Of a stretch of DNA of 64,000 bases, positions 26,009 through 34,745 are shown piece by piece. How positions within the stretch are numbered: the first letter of the stretch is position 1; every line of letters starts with the position of its first letter. A program made the position numbers and the translations under genes. The DNA is from DASVNK01 sp964478815. GTDB taxonomy: Bacteria; Verrucomicrobiota; Verrucomicrobiia; Limisphaerales; SXQI01. The notes under the pieces were generated by a model that had not been told where the DNA came from, made no database searches, and saw nothing but the letters and a program-made list of their open reading frames with translations. Location of the stretch: the NCBI GenBank assembly GCA_964478815.1, contig CAYZKY010000002.1, positions 47,523 through 111,522 of the forward strand, given 5' to 3'.

Positions 26009-26656
26009 TTGAACGTATTCGAAGGGGCCGCCCCTCGCGTCTTCTTGCCCGAGCTGATTCCGCTCGCCGTGGTCCGGCCGGATGGCTGGCACGCCGGTAT
26101 TGGCGATCCAACCGCCATGGGCTGGATCACGGTCGCGGCATACTTTGTCGGGGCGGCGTTGGCGGCTGGCGTGTGCCGCCGCCTGGCCCAGGCCCCCAAC
26201 CCAGCGGCTCCCCGCGAAACACGGTTCTGGTGGCTGCTGTTTGGCGTGCTCGTGTTCCTGGGGGTGAACAAGCAGCTCGATTTGCAAACGCTGCTCACGG
26301 AAATCGGCCGCAATCTAGCCCGGGCGCAGGGCTGGTTCCAGTATCGCCGCGCGGTGCAGGCCGTGTTCGTGGTTGTACTCGCGGCCTGCGGCCTGGCTGC
26401 CTACATCTGGGTCTGGCGCTCCGTCCGGGATGCGCTGCGGCCCTGCGCGCTGGCCCTGGCCGGGCTCTGGTTTCTGGGATGCTTCGTCCTGATTCGCGCC
26501 GCCTCATTCCATCATGTGGATGTCTTCCTCAGCTCGGGCCCGGGCCGGATCCGCATGAACTGGGTTCTCGAACTGGGCGGCATCGCCATCACCGCCGCGG
26601 GCGCATTGCATCGTTTACGGACACTTCCGCGTCCCGCCCGGCCGGCCACGAGATGA
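26009..26656 (+). CDS. Hypothetical integral membrane protein after glnK
   Basis: Up to 215 residues from a TTG at 26009, six bases after the glnK stop. No ATG exists near the 5' end; the first in-frame ATG is at MGWITVAAY. About five hydrophobic segments, with a conserved-looking NKQLDLQT loop and a central RRAVQAVF. No known domain. Position suggests co-transcription with amtB-glnK, but a role in nitrogen metabolism is only inference. Convergent with the cyclophilin gene 15 bp away. Confidence 0.6.
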   Translation: MNVFEGAAPRVFLPELIPLAVVRPDGWHAGIGDPTAMGWITVAAYFVGAALAAGVCRRLAQAPNPAAPRETRFWWLLFGVLVFLGVNKQLDLQTLLTEIGRNLARAQGWFQYRRAVQAVFVVVLAACGLAAYIWVWRSVRDALRPCALALAGLWFLGCFVLIRAASFHHVDVFLSSGPGRIRMNWVLELGGIAITAAGALHRLRTLPRPARPATR

Positions 26657-26671
26657 TCGGCGGCCGGTGGC

Positions 26672-27520
26672 TCAGTAGCGCAGCGTGACCCGGTACAGCC
26701 GCGTCGAGCCCGGCATCGGCGTTTGCGTGACCGAGACGGCTTTCCCGTCTCCCAGAAAATTCGTGAGCGAGGTCCACGCGCCGTCGGGTGCCGTCGCGAA
26801 TTCCAGCGCGTTGGTCGCTCCGGCGATCGAGTTCCAGGTTACCGCCACGGCGGAGTCCTGCCGCGCCACGGCCAGCGCGACATCCCGTTTCGCGGCGAAG
26901 TTGAACAGGATCAGGTCGTCCAAGGCCAGCCCGCCCGTGACGGCCCCTTCACGCAACACCGGCAAGGCGTCCGACCGCCGGTAAATCCCGTGGGCCGGCG
27001 GCAGTGGGACGAATAAATTCAGGACGTTCGTGCCCTTGGTGATCTTCCCGAACACGGTGAACCCGCCATCCGTCGCATCCAGATGCGGGCTGGCCGTCAG
27101 ATTCAGAAACCATTGCGAACCCGCGGAATTGGTCTGCCTCGGTATCCGGGCCATGGCGATCGTCCCGTAGGTATTCAGATATTTGGTTCCCACGCTGAAC
27201 TCGTTCGTGATCTGGCCGTAGACGGGCACGTTGTTGATGGCCGGATCGTTCGTATCCACCCAGTATTGGCCGGCCTGGATGACGAAGTTCGGCTCCCAGC
27301 GCTGGAGCAGCAGGTTGTGATAACGGCCGGAGGTGATGTACTTCAGGAAGTTCGAAACCGTCACCGGTTTGTCGTCGTCGTACAATTCCAGTTCCATGTC
27401 CCCCAGCGTCGTATACATCGTCACCAGGGTTCCAGCGTTGACCTCCCGAACGGCGAGCCAGCCGCTCGCCACCAAACCGAAAATGAACCACCCGATCGAT
27501 CTCATCAGCGTCTTCTTCAT
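26672..27520 (-). CDS. Exported cyclophilin-type peptidyl-prolyl isomerase
   Basis: About 282 residues from the ATG at 27520 (MKKTLMRSIGWF), chosen because a signal peptide begins there; the frame also allows a start at 27583. The cyclophilin fold is visible: TLGDMELELYDDDKPVTVSN, FVIQAGQYW, AMARIPRQTNSAGSQWFLN and GGFTVFGKI. The active-site Arg and the SQWF block are retained in variant form. A C-terminal extension of about 80 residues follows, similar to the beta-rich tails on many exported Verrucomicrobia proteins. Likely a periplasmic folding catalyst. Confidence 0.85.
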   Translation of the reverse strand: MKKTLMRSIGWFIFGLVASGWLAVREVNAGTLVTMYTTLGDMELELYDDDKPVTVSNFLKYITSGRYHNLLLQRWEPNFVIQAGQYWVDTNDPAINNVPVYGQITNEFSVGTKYLNTYGTIAMARIPRQTNSAGSQWFLNLTASPHLDATDGGFTVFGKITKGTNVLNLFVPLPPAHGIYRRSDALPVLREGAVTGGLALDDLILFNFAAKRDVALAVARQDSAVAVTWNSIAGATNALEFATAPDGAWTSLTNFLGDGKAVSVTQTPMPGSTRLYRVTLRY

Positions 27521-27583
27521 GCCGAGTCGCGGCCCCCGTTGCCAAGCATAATTCGTTCCGCCTTTCCTCTTTCCCCGGTTCAC

Positions 27584-28516
27584 TTACTTCCCGTCGGTAT
27601 CGTTCCATTCCTTGTGGGAACCTTCGATTCGAAGCGGACCCGCCACCTCCTGCCCGTCCCGCACCACCAGATAAGCGTCCGCGCCGGCCACGCTGTCCCA
27701 GCGCAGCCTCGCCCGGCCCTTCGCCGGCACGTTGGGCGACCGCTCGGAGCGATGCCCTTCCGGCCCGATGGCCACCACCGCGTACTCGTGCGCGCCGGAG
27801 CCGTCGTCGCTCAAGACCTTCGGCGCTTCCGGCCGGGCGAGGGCTTCCGCCTTCATCGTCCCGCCCCAGAGATGCAACACCTGCTTCGGGTAGGGAAGAC
27901 CGCCACCGCCGAAACCGCCGCCGCCGAGGGACATCCGCCCCTGGCCGATCACCGCGTCGGTCAACGGTTCCCCGTGGTCCGGTCGAAAGGTTTGAATCCG
28001 CACCCGTCCCGGATGGTTGCCGCCGTTCCACGCCTCCCGGGGCACTTCCGAAAGCTCCAGGCCCTCGCCCTGGATGATCGCCATCTGCCGCCAGGCTCCG
28101 CCGAGCCACACATTCCAGGAGATATGGCCCGGCATCCGCCGCAGCGTCCCGTCCCGCTCGAGCGCGTGGAACCGGTCGTCAAACGGATCGTCCAGTTCGC
28201 CCTTAATCAAGCGGCTCCTCACCCAGAGCCCGCCCGGGCCGTCCCACAAGGATCGCGCATAAATCCCCCGTGGAATCTGATGCTCGGCGTAGCCCTCCTC
28301 CCACACCTGCCCCGTGTCCGACACGATCAGTTCCTTGCGCACGACCAAACGATCCACCTCCAGCCGTTCTTTCAGTTCGGCGTTCTTTCGTTCGAGCGAA
28401 GCGACACGCTCCTTGAGACGCTCGATCTCCCCCAGCACCGCCTTCAACTCCGCGCTTTCCTGCGCCGACGCTGACGTGATGGCCGCTGCGAGACAGGCCA
28501 ATTGGATGATCCTCAT
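27584..28516 (-). CDS. Secreted coiled-coil protein of unknown function
   Basis: About 310 residues from the ATG at 28516 (MRIIQLACLAAA); an ATG at 28531 is alternative. A signal peptide is followed by a coiled coil (about residues 20-55, ELKAVLGEIERLKERVASL). The rest has a Gly-rich block (LGGGGFGGGGLP) and a C-terminal stretch ending in a small domain with VVAIGPEGHRSE and ADAYLVVRDG, which looks fibronectin-like. No enzyme motif. It lies directly upstream of the cyclophilin gene on the same strand and may be co-transcribed. Confidence 0.65.
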   Translation of the reverse strand: MRIIQLACLAAAITSASAQESAELKAVLGEIERLKERVASLERKNAELKERLEVDRLVVRKELIVSDTGQVWEEGYAEHQIPRGIYARSLWDGPGGLWVRSRLIKGELDDPFDDRFHALERDGTLRRMPGHISWNVWLGGAWRQMAIIQGEGLELSEVPREAWNGGNHPGRVRIQTFRPDHGEPLTDAVIGQGRMSLGGGGFGGGGLPYPKQVLHLWGGTMKAEALARPEAPKVLSDDGSGAHEYAVVAIGPEGHRSERSPNVPAKGRARLRWDSVAGADAYLVVRDGQEVAGPLRIEGSHKEWNDTDGK

Positions 28517-28655
28517 GATGTGCATTCCCAAGCCTATCCCGGAACGCTTACGGCCGCGAGTGCTCGATCGGCCTTGGGCAGCGCCTCATCGAGTTGCAGG
28601 CGCTGAAAAGCTCGGAATTCGCCCTGTCTTCCGAATTCCGCCCTGGACTCGCTTT

Positions 28656-29714
28656 CTATTTCGCGAGCTGGGCTCGCACATTTTCGGCGATTTCCAGGAA
28701 AGCCAGCGCCGGCGCCGTGGCTGGGGCGGTGACGGTCACGGGCTGGCCGCTGTCGCCGCCCTCGCGGATTTCGATAAAGATCGGAATTTCCCCGAGAAAC
28801 GGCGCGTTCTGGCGCGCCGCTTCCATCCGGCCGCCGCCGTGGCCGAACAACTCCACCCGGTCGCCCGTCGGCGTGGTGTAATAGCTCATGTTCTCGACGA
28901 TCCCGAGAATCGGCACGTTCACCTTTTGGAACATCGCGATCCCCTTCCGCACCACTCCCAGCGACGCCTCCTGCGGCGTCGTGACGATCACCCCGCCGTC
29001 CAGCGGCACGGTCTGGCACAGCGAGAGCTGGGCATCGCCCGTTCCCGGCGGCAGATCGACCAGCAGATAATCCAGTTCTCCCCACGCCACGGTCGTGATG
29101 AACTGCTGGATCGTCTTCATGATCATCGGCCCGCGCCAGATCACGGGATTATCTCCCTCGATCAGAAAGCCCATGCTCATCAGCTTCACCCCGAAATTCT
29201 CCGGCGGGACCAATTTCTCGTCCTCGCTCACGGTCGGCTTCTGGCGGATGCCCATCATGAGCGGGATGCTGGGGCCGTAAATATCGCAGTCCAGCAATCC
29301 CACGCTCGCGCCCAGCCGTTGCAGCGCGCACGCCAGGTTCACGCTGACGGTCGATTTGCCGACGCCTCCCTTGCCGCTCGCCACGGCGATCACATGGCGC
29401 ACCCCCGGCATGCGGTTCTGGCCCGACCACGGGTTGCTCGCGGGAGCCTGGCCGGCCGCGGGACTGCCCGCAGCGGAGGTCTGAATCTCGACAAAAATAT
29501 GGTTCACCCCCGGCAACGTGCGAATGGCCCGCTCCGCGTCCGCCTTCAACTGCTGGGCCGCCTCCTTGTTGTTCGAGGACAGCTCGAGCCGCACGCTCAC
29601 GGCGTCGCCGTTCACCGCGATGCCCTTCACGATCCCGAACGAAACAATATCGCGCGAGAATCCGGGATATTTCACGGATTGCAGGGCGCGTTGGACGAGT
29701 TCTTGCGTAATCAT
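28656..29714 (-). CDS. Mrp/NBP35-family P-loop ATPase (Fe-S cluster carrier type)
   Basis: 352 residues. An N-terminal MIP18/DUF59-like domain (about 1-90) precedes the ATPase with deviant Walker A GKGGVGKSTVSVNLA, the DLPPGTGDAQL block and ENMSYYTTP. The CxxC seen after ENMSY in some members is absent here, as in part of the bacterial family. Such proteins carry or load Fe-S clusters. The start overlaps the end of the cysteine-desulfurase homologue by four bases (ATGA), so the two are translationally coupled, which fits a shared Fe-S role. Confidence 0.88.
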   Translation of the reverse strand: MITQELVQRALQSVKYPGFSRDIVSFGIVKGIAVNGDAVSVRLELSSNNKEAAQQLKADAERAIRTLPGVNHIFVEIQTSAAGSPAAGQAPASNPWSGQNRMPGVRHVIAVASGKGGVGKSTVSVNLACALQRLGASVGLLDCDIYGPSIPLMMGIRQKPTVSEDEKLVPPENFGVKLMSMGFLIEGDNPVIWRGPMIMKTIQQFITTVAWGELDYLLVDLPPGTGDAQLSLCQTVPLDGGVIVTTPQEASLGVVRKGIAMFQKVNVPILGIVENMSYYTTPTGDRVELFGHGGGRMEAARQNAPFLGEIPIFIEIREGGDSGQPVTVTAPATAPALAFLEIAENVRAQLAK

Positions 29715-30907
29715 CGATTGGTCGTGGCTTTCGCCTCCGCGAACTCCTCCCAGCGAGGAGAAAGCGAGCGCAGACGATGCACCACTTTGGGGAAAACTTC
29801 CAGAAACTGGGTGGCCTCCTCAAGCGTATTGTCTGCCGAAAACGAAAGCAGGATGGCCCCGAGCGCCCGTTCTTCGGGGCAGCCGATGGCGGCGAGAACG
29901 GGCGGCACCCGCAGATTTTTCGTCACGCACGCCGCGCCCGCCCCGATGGCGAACCCCTTCAAATCCAGGGCCAGCGCCAAGCCCTCGCCCTCCACGAACT
30001 CCACGGCGATGTTCAGATTCGAAGGCAGGCGTTCCGGCCCGGGCATTGGCCCATTCAGGTGGCTGTGCGAAACGGTTCCGCGAATCCCGTCCCAAACCGC
30101 TCGCTGGATCGCGCCCGCGTGCGCCGCGCGTTCGGCCCGCCGTTCGACGGCCATTGCCGCCGCTACTCCTGCGCCCACGATGGCCGGGACGTTTTCCGTG
30201 CCGGCGCGAAACCCCTGCTCCTGATCGCCGCCGTGGATCAGGCTGGCCAGGCGCGCACGGCGGTTCCGATAGAGCACGCCCACTCCTTTGGGGCCATGAA
30301 ACCGATGCGGGCTCACGGCCACCAAGGATGCCTCCCAGCGTTGCACATCGATCGCCTGCCAGCCCGCGCTGGCGATGGCATCGACAAACAGGGGAATGCC
30401 CCGTTCCGCGATCATCGGCCCCAGCACCTCGATCGGCTGGATCGTGCCGATATCGTGATTCGCATGATGCACCGCCACCAGCACGGTCTCCGGCCGCAAC
30501 GCCGCCACGACGGCCTCTGGATCGATGCGCCCCATTTCATCCACGGCCACGCGGGTCACTTCGAAACCCTGCGTTTCGAGAAATTTGAGCGAATTCGCCG
30601 TCGCCGGATGTTCGATGGTCGTCGTTACCACATGCCGCCCTCGCCGCAGATTGGCCCAAGCCGTGCCCTTGATCGCCAGATTGACCGCCTCGGTCCCATT
30701 GCCGGTAAAGAACACATTCTCCGGCGACTCCGCCCCCAGCAAACGCGCCATCTGTTCCCGCGCCGCCGCCAGCGCCGCCCGGGCGGGTTGCCCGCCCTGA
30801 TGCAGCGCCGCGGGCAGGCCGATCTCACGCCGCCAGAACGGCTCCATCGCCGCCACCACTTCTGGCAGCGCCGCCGTTCCCGCTTGCTGGTCGAAACTGA
30901 CCCTCAC
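29711..30907 (-). CDS. Cysteine desulfurase homologue with Arg in place of the PLP lysine
   Basis: 398 residues of the aminotransferase class V NifS/IscS type. Present: FFTGNGTEAVN, HHANHDIGTIQPI, VDAIASAGW, HGGDQEQGFRAGTEN and a Cys in GAGAACVTKN at the active-site loop. The motif normally read as S-x-H-K-F-H-G-P-K-G, whose first Lys forms the Schiff base with PLP, is SPHRFHGPKG here (codon CGG on the minus strand, about 30300). It may be inactive, altered in chemistry or structural. It is coupled to the Mrp ATPase by a four-base overlap. Confidence 0.82.
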   Translation of the reverse strand: MRVSFDQQAGTAALPEVVAAMEPFWRREIGLPAALHQGGQPARAALAAAREQMARLLGAESPENVFFTGNGTEAVNLAIKGTAWANLRRGRHVVTTTIEHPATANSLKFLETQGFEVTRVAVDEMGRIDPEAVVAALRPETVLVAVHHANHDIGTIQPIEVLGPMIAERGIPLFVDAIASAGWQAIDVQRWEASLVAVSPHRFHGPKGVGVLYRNRRARLASLIHGGDQEQGFRAGTENVPAIVGAGVAAAMAVERRAERAAHAGAIQRAVWDGIRGTVSHSHLNGPMPGPERLPSNLNIAVEFVEGEGLALALDLKGFAIGAGAACVTKNLRVPPVLAAIGCPEERALGAILLSFSADNTLEEATQFLEVFPKVVHRLRSLSPRWEEFAEAKATTNR

Positions 30908-31013
30908 CCATCCACCCTAGCGCACCTCCGTTCACAAGCAACGGGACGAACACCCCTCTCGGTGAGCTACTCCTGCTATCGCCCTTCCTCGTTTCCCGAT
31001 ACGCTCGTCCCCC

Positions 31014-32471
31014 ATGCAACAGATGCGCGAAGAGATGCGAATGGCCCAGCGGCGTCGGCGCGGCCTTTGGTTCGGGATCGCTCTTGCCGGGTGGATAGGG
31101 GGGTGGATTTCGGCCCAGGCCGCTGCGTTGCGCGCGGGAGCGGCGGCGATCGATATCACGCCGCGGCTCGGCATCGAGATCAACGGCGGCACGGCGCCGG
31201 TGCTCGCCCAGCATATCCATGATCCCCTGATGGCGCGGGCGTTGGTGCTCGAATCGGCCGACACCAGGCTCGCTCTGGTGGTGGTGGATACGTGCTTGAT
31301 CGACCGCCCTCTGCTCGATGAAGCGAAGGGGTTGATCTTTCGCCAAACCGGTCTGGCGTCGAACCATGTCTCGATCTCCGCCACCCACACCCACAGCGGC
31401 GGATCGCTGATCGGCGCGCATCTGACCGAGCCGGACGCCGAGTACCGGGCCTGGTTGCCACAACGGCTGGCCGATGCGGTGCGCTGCGCGGTCAACAATC
31501 TGGCTCCCGCCCAAGCCGGCTGGGCCAAAGGCGCGCTGCCCGAACACGTTTTCTGCCGCCGCATTCTCGTGAAGCCGGGCGTAACCTACACCAACCTGCT
31601 GGGCCAGACGGGCGACCGCGTGAAGATGAACTGGACCTCGCCCGAGCCGGCGGTCGATGGCGATTTTTCGAGTCCGGTCGATCCTGAAGTCTGGGTGTTC
31701 AGCCTTCGCCACGCCGACGGACGGCCGCTGGCTCTGTTGGCGAATTACTCGCTGCATTACGTTGGCGGCGTCGGCCCCGGGCACTTGAGCGCGGACTACT
31801 TCGGCGTGTTCAGCCGGCGAATCGAAGAATTGATCGCCGCCGGCCGGCAGGACCCGCCGTTCGTGGCCATGCTCAGCAACGGCACCAGCGGCGATATCAA
31901 TAACAACGACTATCGCGTGCGGAATCCGCCTCGAAAGCCCTACGAACAAATCGAGCGGGTGGCCGCGGACCTCGCGCGCGAGGTGCATCGGGTGATGGCG
32001 AAAATCGAATACCGCGATGACCTGCCGCTGTCCGCGGCATCGGCGGAACTATCGCTCGCCTACCGCAAGCCGTCGCCCGCCGAACTTGAGGCGGCCCGCC
32101 AGATCGTGCAGGGGAAGGAACGGCTGGAGCTGCGGGCCTGGCCGCAAATCTATGCCCGGGAGCAACTGATCCTCGCCCGCTATCCGGACGAGGCGTCGGT
32201 TCCGCTCCAGGCGTTTCGCATCGGCGGACTCGCCATCGCGCAGTGGCCCGGGGAAATCTTTGCCGTATCGGGGCTCGACCTGAAGCGGCGCACACCCGGC
32301 CCTCTTTTCAACATCAGCATGGCCAACGGATGGTACGGTTATATTCCGCCGCCCGAACAGCACGCACTTGGGGGTTACGAAACCTGGCGGGGACGCACCA
32401 GTCCGCTCGCAACGAATGCCATCCCCAAAATTACCGAGGCGTTCGTGAAGTTGATCGAGCGCCTGAAGTAA
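31014..32471 (+). CDS. Exported neutral/alkaline ceramidase-like hydrolase
   Basis: 485 residues; the signal-like segment is GLWFGIALAGWIGGWISAQA, and the ATG at 31014 may be followed by better starts at 31026 or 31038. After cleavage the protein begins RAGAAAIDITPRLG, typical of neutral/alkaline ceramidase N-terminal domains. The metal-binding blocks VVVDTCL, SATHTHSGG and NYSLHYVGG (His residues) and SNGTSGDINN are in the expected order. These enzymes hydrolyse N-acyl bonds, but bacterial homologues act on unknown amides. It reads alone, divergent from the cysteine-desulfurase homologue. Confidence 0.82.
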   Translation: MQQMREEMRMAQRRRRGLWFGIALAGWIGGWISAQAAALRAGAAAIDITPRLGIEINGGTAPVLAQHIHDPLMARALVLESADTRLALVVVDTCLIDRPLLDEAKGLIFRQTGLASNHVSISATHTHSGGSLIGAHLTEPDAEYRAWLPQRLADAVRCAVNNLAPAQAGWAKGALPEHVFCRRILVKPGVTYTNLLGQTGDRVKMNWTSPEPAVDGDFSSPVDPEVWVFSLRHADGRPLALLANYSLHYVGGVGPGHLSADYFGVFSRRIEELIAAGRQDPPFVAMLSNGTSGDINNNDYRVRNPPRKPYEQIERVAADLAREVHRVMAKIEYRDDLPLSAASAELSLAYRKPSPAELEAARQIVQGKERLELRAWPQIYAREQLILARYPDEASVPLQAFRIGGLAIAQWPGEIFAVSGLDLKRRTPGPLFNISMANGWYGYIPPPEQHALGGYETWRGRTSPLATNAIPKITEAFVKLIERLK

Positions 32472-32510
32472 GGCGCTCGGGATCGGAAGACCGCGAGGAA
32501 GCTCTCTTCG

Positions 32511-33455
32511 CTAATTTCGCGTTGCGGCCGCGTTGGCGGGCTTCGCGGAGGCTTGAGCCTGGCTTCGTTGGGTCAGGTAATCGGCCAGCGATTCGATCTG
32601 CTCCTGCGAAAGGGGCCCGCCCTGGGCATGCGAGAAGGCCGGCATCAGGGAACCGGGCTTGCCGTTGGTAATCCAATGCAGCCAGTACTCGCGCGTTTGG
32701 GGCGTCTTAACCGCGCGAAGATCGGGCACCATCGTGGCCCGGTGGGGCGCGTCATGGCAGACCGCGCAGCCGGCTTGATAGAGCGGTTCCGCTTTCTTCC
32801 CGATGGTAGGCGTGGAGTGGCACCCGGCACAATCGTTCTTGAAGACCGCCTGGCGATCGGCCATCGCGAGCTGCATGTTGCGCGTGCGCGCATCCACCCC
32901 GGGAGCCGCCGGCTGTCCGGCGGGGATGATCGCCTTGATCGTCAGCATTTTCTGCCCGTGGGAGGTATCCACGTTCACATACTTCGAAAGGGTTCCGTAC
33001 TTGCCCCGCAGGTCGATGTCGAAATTCATTTCACCGCCTTCTCCGGGCGCGATCTTCCACGGCAGCGGCGGCATTTTCGAGGTGGTGCAACCGCACGAGG
33101 GGCGCACCCAATTAATCGTGACGACTTCCTTCGAGGTATTGGCCAGCTTGAAGGTGTAATGCGCGGTCGTCTCGCCGGGCGAGGCGGTGTAGTCCCTGCT
33201 CAGCGAATCCCACGTCAGCACTTGTTCCTGCGCCGCGAGCGCCGGTTGCGTCGTCGCCTGCTGCGGCACATTGTTGAAACGGGGGGCCGGCACCGGGCGG
33301 ATCACGCGCGCGCCGGAGGGCGGCGGAGTCGCCCCGGACGGAAGGTCGGACGGCAGCCCGAGGGGCGGCTGAGGGGCAGGGGAGAGGCTTTGAGCCATGA
33401 GGCTGCCCACCACCGTCAAGAGCCCAGTACAGAGGGTCAAAGTCAGTTTCCTCAT
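32511..33455 (-). CDS. Exported DUF1573 protein fused to a two-heme cytochrome c region
   Basis: 314 residues. A signal peptide (MRKLTLTLCTGLLTVVGSLM) is followed by a proline-rich linker and a DUF1573 (Ig-like) domain with the SCGCTTS motif at about residues 95-180. The C-terminal 110 residues hold two heme c motifs, CAGCH and CAVCH, a distal Met in SLMPAF and the typical cytochrome end LADYLTQ. DUF1573 is common in planctomycetes, bacteroidetes and verrucomicrobia as a secreted domain; joined to heme it suggests a periplasmic redox role. Convergent with the ceramidase-like gene. Confidence 0.82.
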   Translation of the reverse strand: MRKLTLTLCTGLLTVVGSLMAQSLSPAPQPPLGLPSDLPSGATPPPSGARVIRPVPAPRFNNVPQQATTQPALAAQEQVLTWDSLSRDYTASPGETTAHYTFKLANTSKEVVTINWVRPSCGCTTSKMPPLPWKIAPGEGGEMNFDIDLRGKYGTLSKYVNVDTSHGQKMLTIKAIIPAGQPAAPGVDARTRNMQLAMADRQAVFKNDCAGCHSTPTIGKKAEPLYQAGCAVCHDAPHRATMVPDLRAVKTPQTREYWLHWITNGKPGSLMPAFSHAQGGPLSQEQIESLADYLTQRSQAQASAKPANAAATRN

Positions 33456-33479
33456 AAACGCGCTTTAAAAGCCTATCAT

Positions 33480-33720
33480 AGCCGCCGGAACGCGCCAGCC
33501 AAAAGAATTCCAGTCTCGCGCCATCGCGCCGTATCGTTTCGCGGCGCCGGGAGCCGCCCTCGCTCCGGGTAGGACTGGTGTCCCGCCTGTCCGCTGCGGG
33601 CGTCTCGCCCGCAACCCGCCCCTTTTCGACCGCCCCGTCCCATACCCGTCCTTTGCCGCCCGGGGACATCCATCGCGCAGGGCCGTTGGAACCACGGAGG
33701 AACCCGCTCCCCTCAAATGA
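33480..33720. repeat. Intergenic repeat-like block with a GC-rich hairpin
   Basis: The gap 33456-34256 has no gene I can support. Within it GCGGGCG-TCT-CGCCCGC (33596-33612) is a perfect 7-bp hairpin preceded by GGACTGGTGTCCCGCC. This block has the look of the small dispersed palindromic repeats found in verrucomicrobial intergenic DNA. The rest up to 33960 is AT-richer and without structure that I can see. Confidence 0.4.
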
Positions 33721-34017
33721 TATCTCCTTGATTTTCCGCCACTTGAGAACAAAAGTCTACATTTTTATAGCTCGAAATTTGACAAATAAAAAACCTATGC
33801 GAGAATCTTGCCATGTCCATAATGTAAACGAACCGCCATGAACACTCCATTGCCCGCTTCTTCAGCCCTCCGCCCGGCGCTTCCACCGCTTGGGCCATGC
33901 CGGGTTGCCTCTGTTTCTTCGCGTCCCCTCACTCGGTCGGTCGGCCGCTTTGCCCTCTGATTATTGTCGAGTTCTCGCTCGCCCCGCCGCCTCGCCGCCA
34001 TTCGGCTCCATGCCGAA

Positions 34018-34121
34018 CTTGAAACAAACTTGACACATTTCAAGCAACTTGACCGACTCACCCCCATTTATCAACGACTTACGCAGTTTTCAGGCTTGAA
34101 ACGTGAAAAAAACTTGAAACG
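34018..34121 (+). repeat. Loose array of ACTTGAAAC words
   Basis: ACTTGAAAC or variants start at 34018, 34029, 34048, 34078, 34095 and 34113 (steps 11, 19, 30, 17, 18). Spacing is less regular than in the other arrays. It lies 136 bp upstream of the gene at 34257. Confidence 0.5.
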
Positions 34122-34256
34122 ACGCACACCCCCATTTGGCCCTATCCACCCACCATGCCCCCTTCCGACCGCCGCTTCGGATCGCACTCGCCGCGTGCGC
34201 GGACGTTGCCTGTTTGGTCCGATCCGCTACTCTGAACCCCGGAAGTCGTAAACAAG

Positions 34257-34730
34257 ATGAAGCTGGACCAAGAACAACAACGGACTGTCGTCCGCTGGAT
34301 CGAAGAGGGGCAAAGCGTTTCGGACATCCAGGCACGGCTGGGCCGCGAGCTTGGGTTGACCATGACCTACATGGAGGTCCGTTTTCTCATCGCCGACCTC
34401 GGGGTCAAGCCCAAGGATAAGGAGATTCCTGCCCCGCCCACGCCTCCACCCAGCCCCGCCGCGCCTGGCCTCGGCAAAGGCGGCCCCGCTCCGGCTCCGG
34501 CTCCGGCTTCCGGCAGCAAGGTCACGCTGTCCCTCGATCAGGTCATGCGCCCCGGCGCGCTCGTCAGCGGCAAGGTCACCTTCAGCGATGGCAAGGTCGC
34601 CGAATGGTATCTCGACCAGATGGGCCGTCTCGGCCTCATTCCCAAGGAGCAAGGCTACAAACCCTCCCAGGCCGATCTCGCCCAGTTCCAGGCCGAGCTT
34701 CAGGATGAATTGGCCCGGCAAGGCTTTTAG
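34257..34730 (+). CDS. Conserved-looking hypothetical protein with HTH-like N-terminus
   Basis: 157 residues. The first 50 residues look like a helix-turn-helix found in DNA-binding or resolvase-like proteins (RTVVRWIEEGQSVSDIQARL, TYMEVRFLIADLG). A proline/alanine-rich linker (about 58-85) joins a C-terminal domain with GALVSGKVTFSDGKVAEWYL and a final FQAELQDELARQGF helix. It is 15 bp upstream of the MTA phosphorylase gene and probably co-transcribed. No function assigned. Confidence 0.7.
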   Translation: MKLDQEQQRTVVRWIEEGQSVSDIQARLGRELGLTMTYMEVRFLIADLGVKPKDKEIPAPPTPPPSPAAPGLGKGGPAPAPAPASGSKVTLSLDQVMRPGALVSGKVTFSDGKVAEWYLDQMGRLGLIPKEQGYKPSQADLAQFQAELQDELARQGF

Positions 34731-34745
34731 GTTTTTCAACCACCC

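Noticed and set aside
28656..29714. Loss of CxxC in the Mrp ATPase as an anomaly
   Set aside because: Part of the bacterial Mrp family normally lacks this motif, so it is not unusual.
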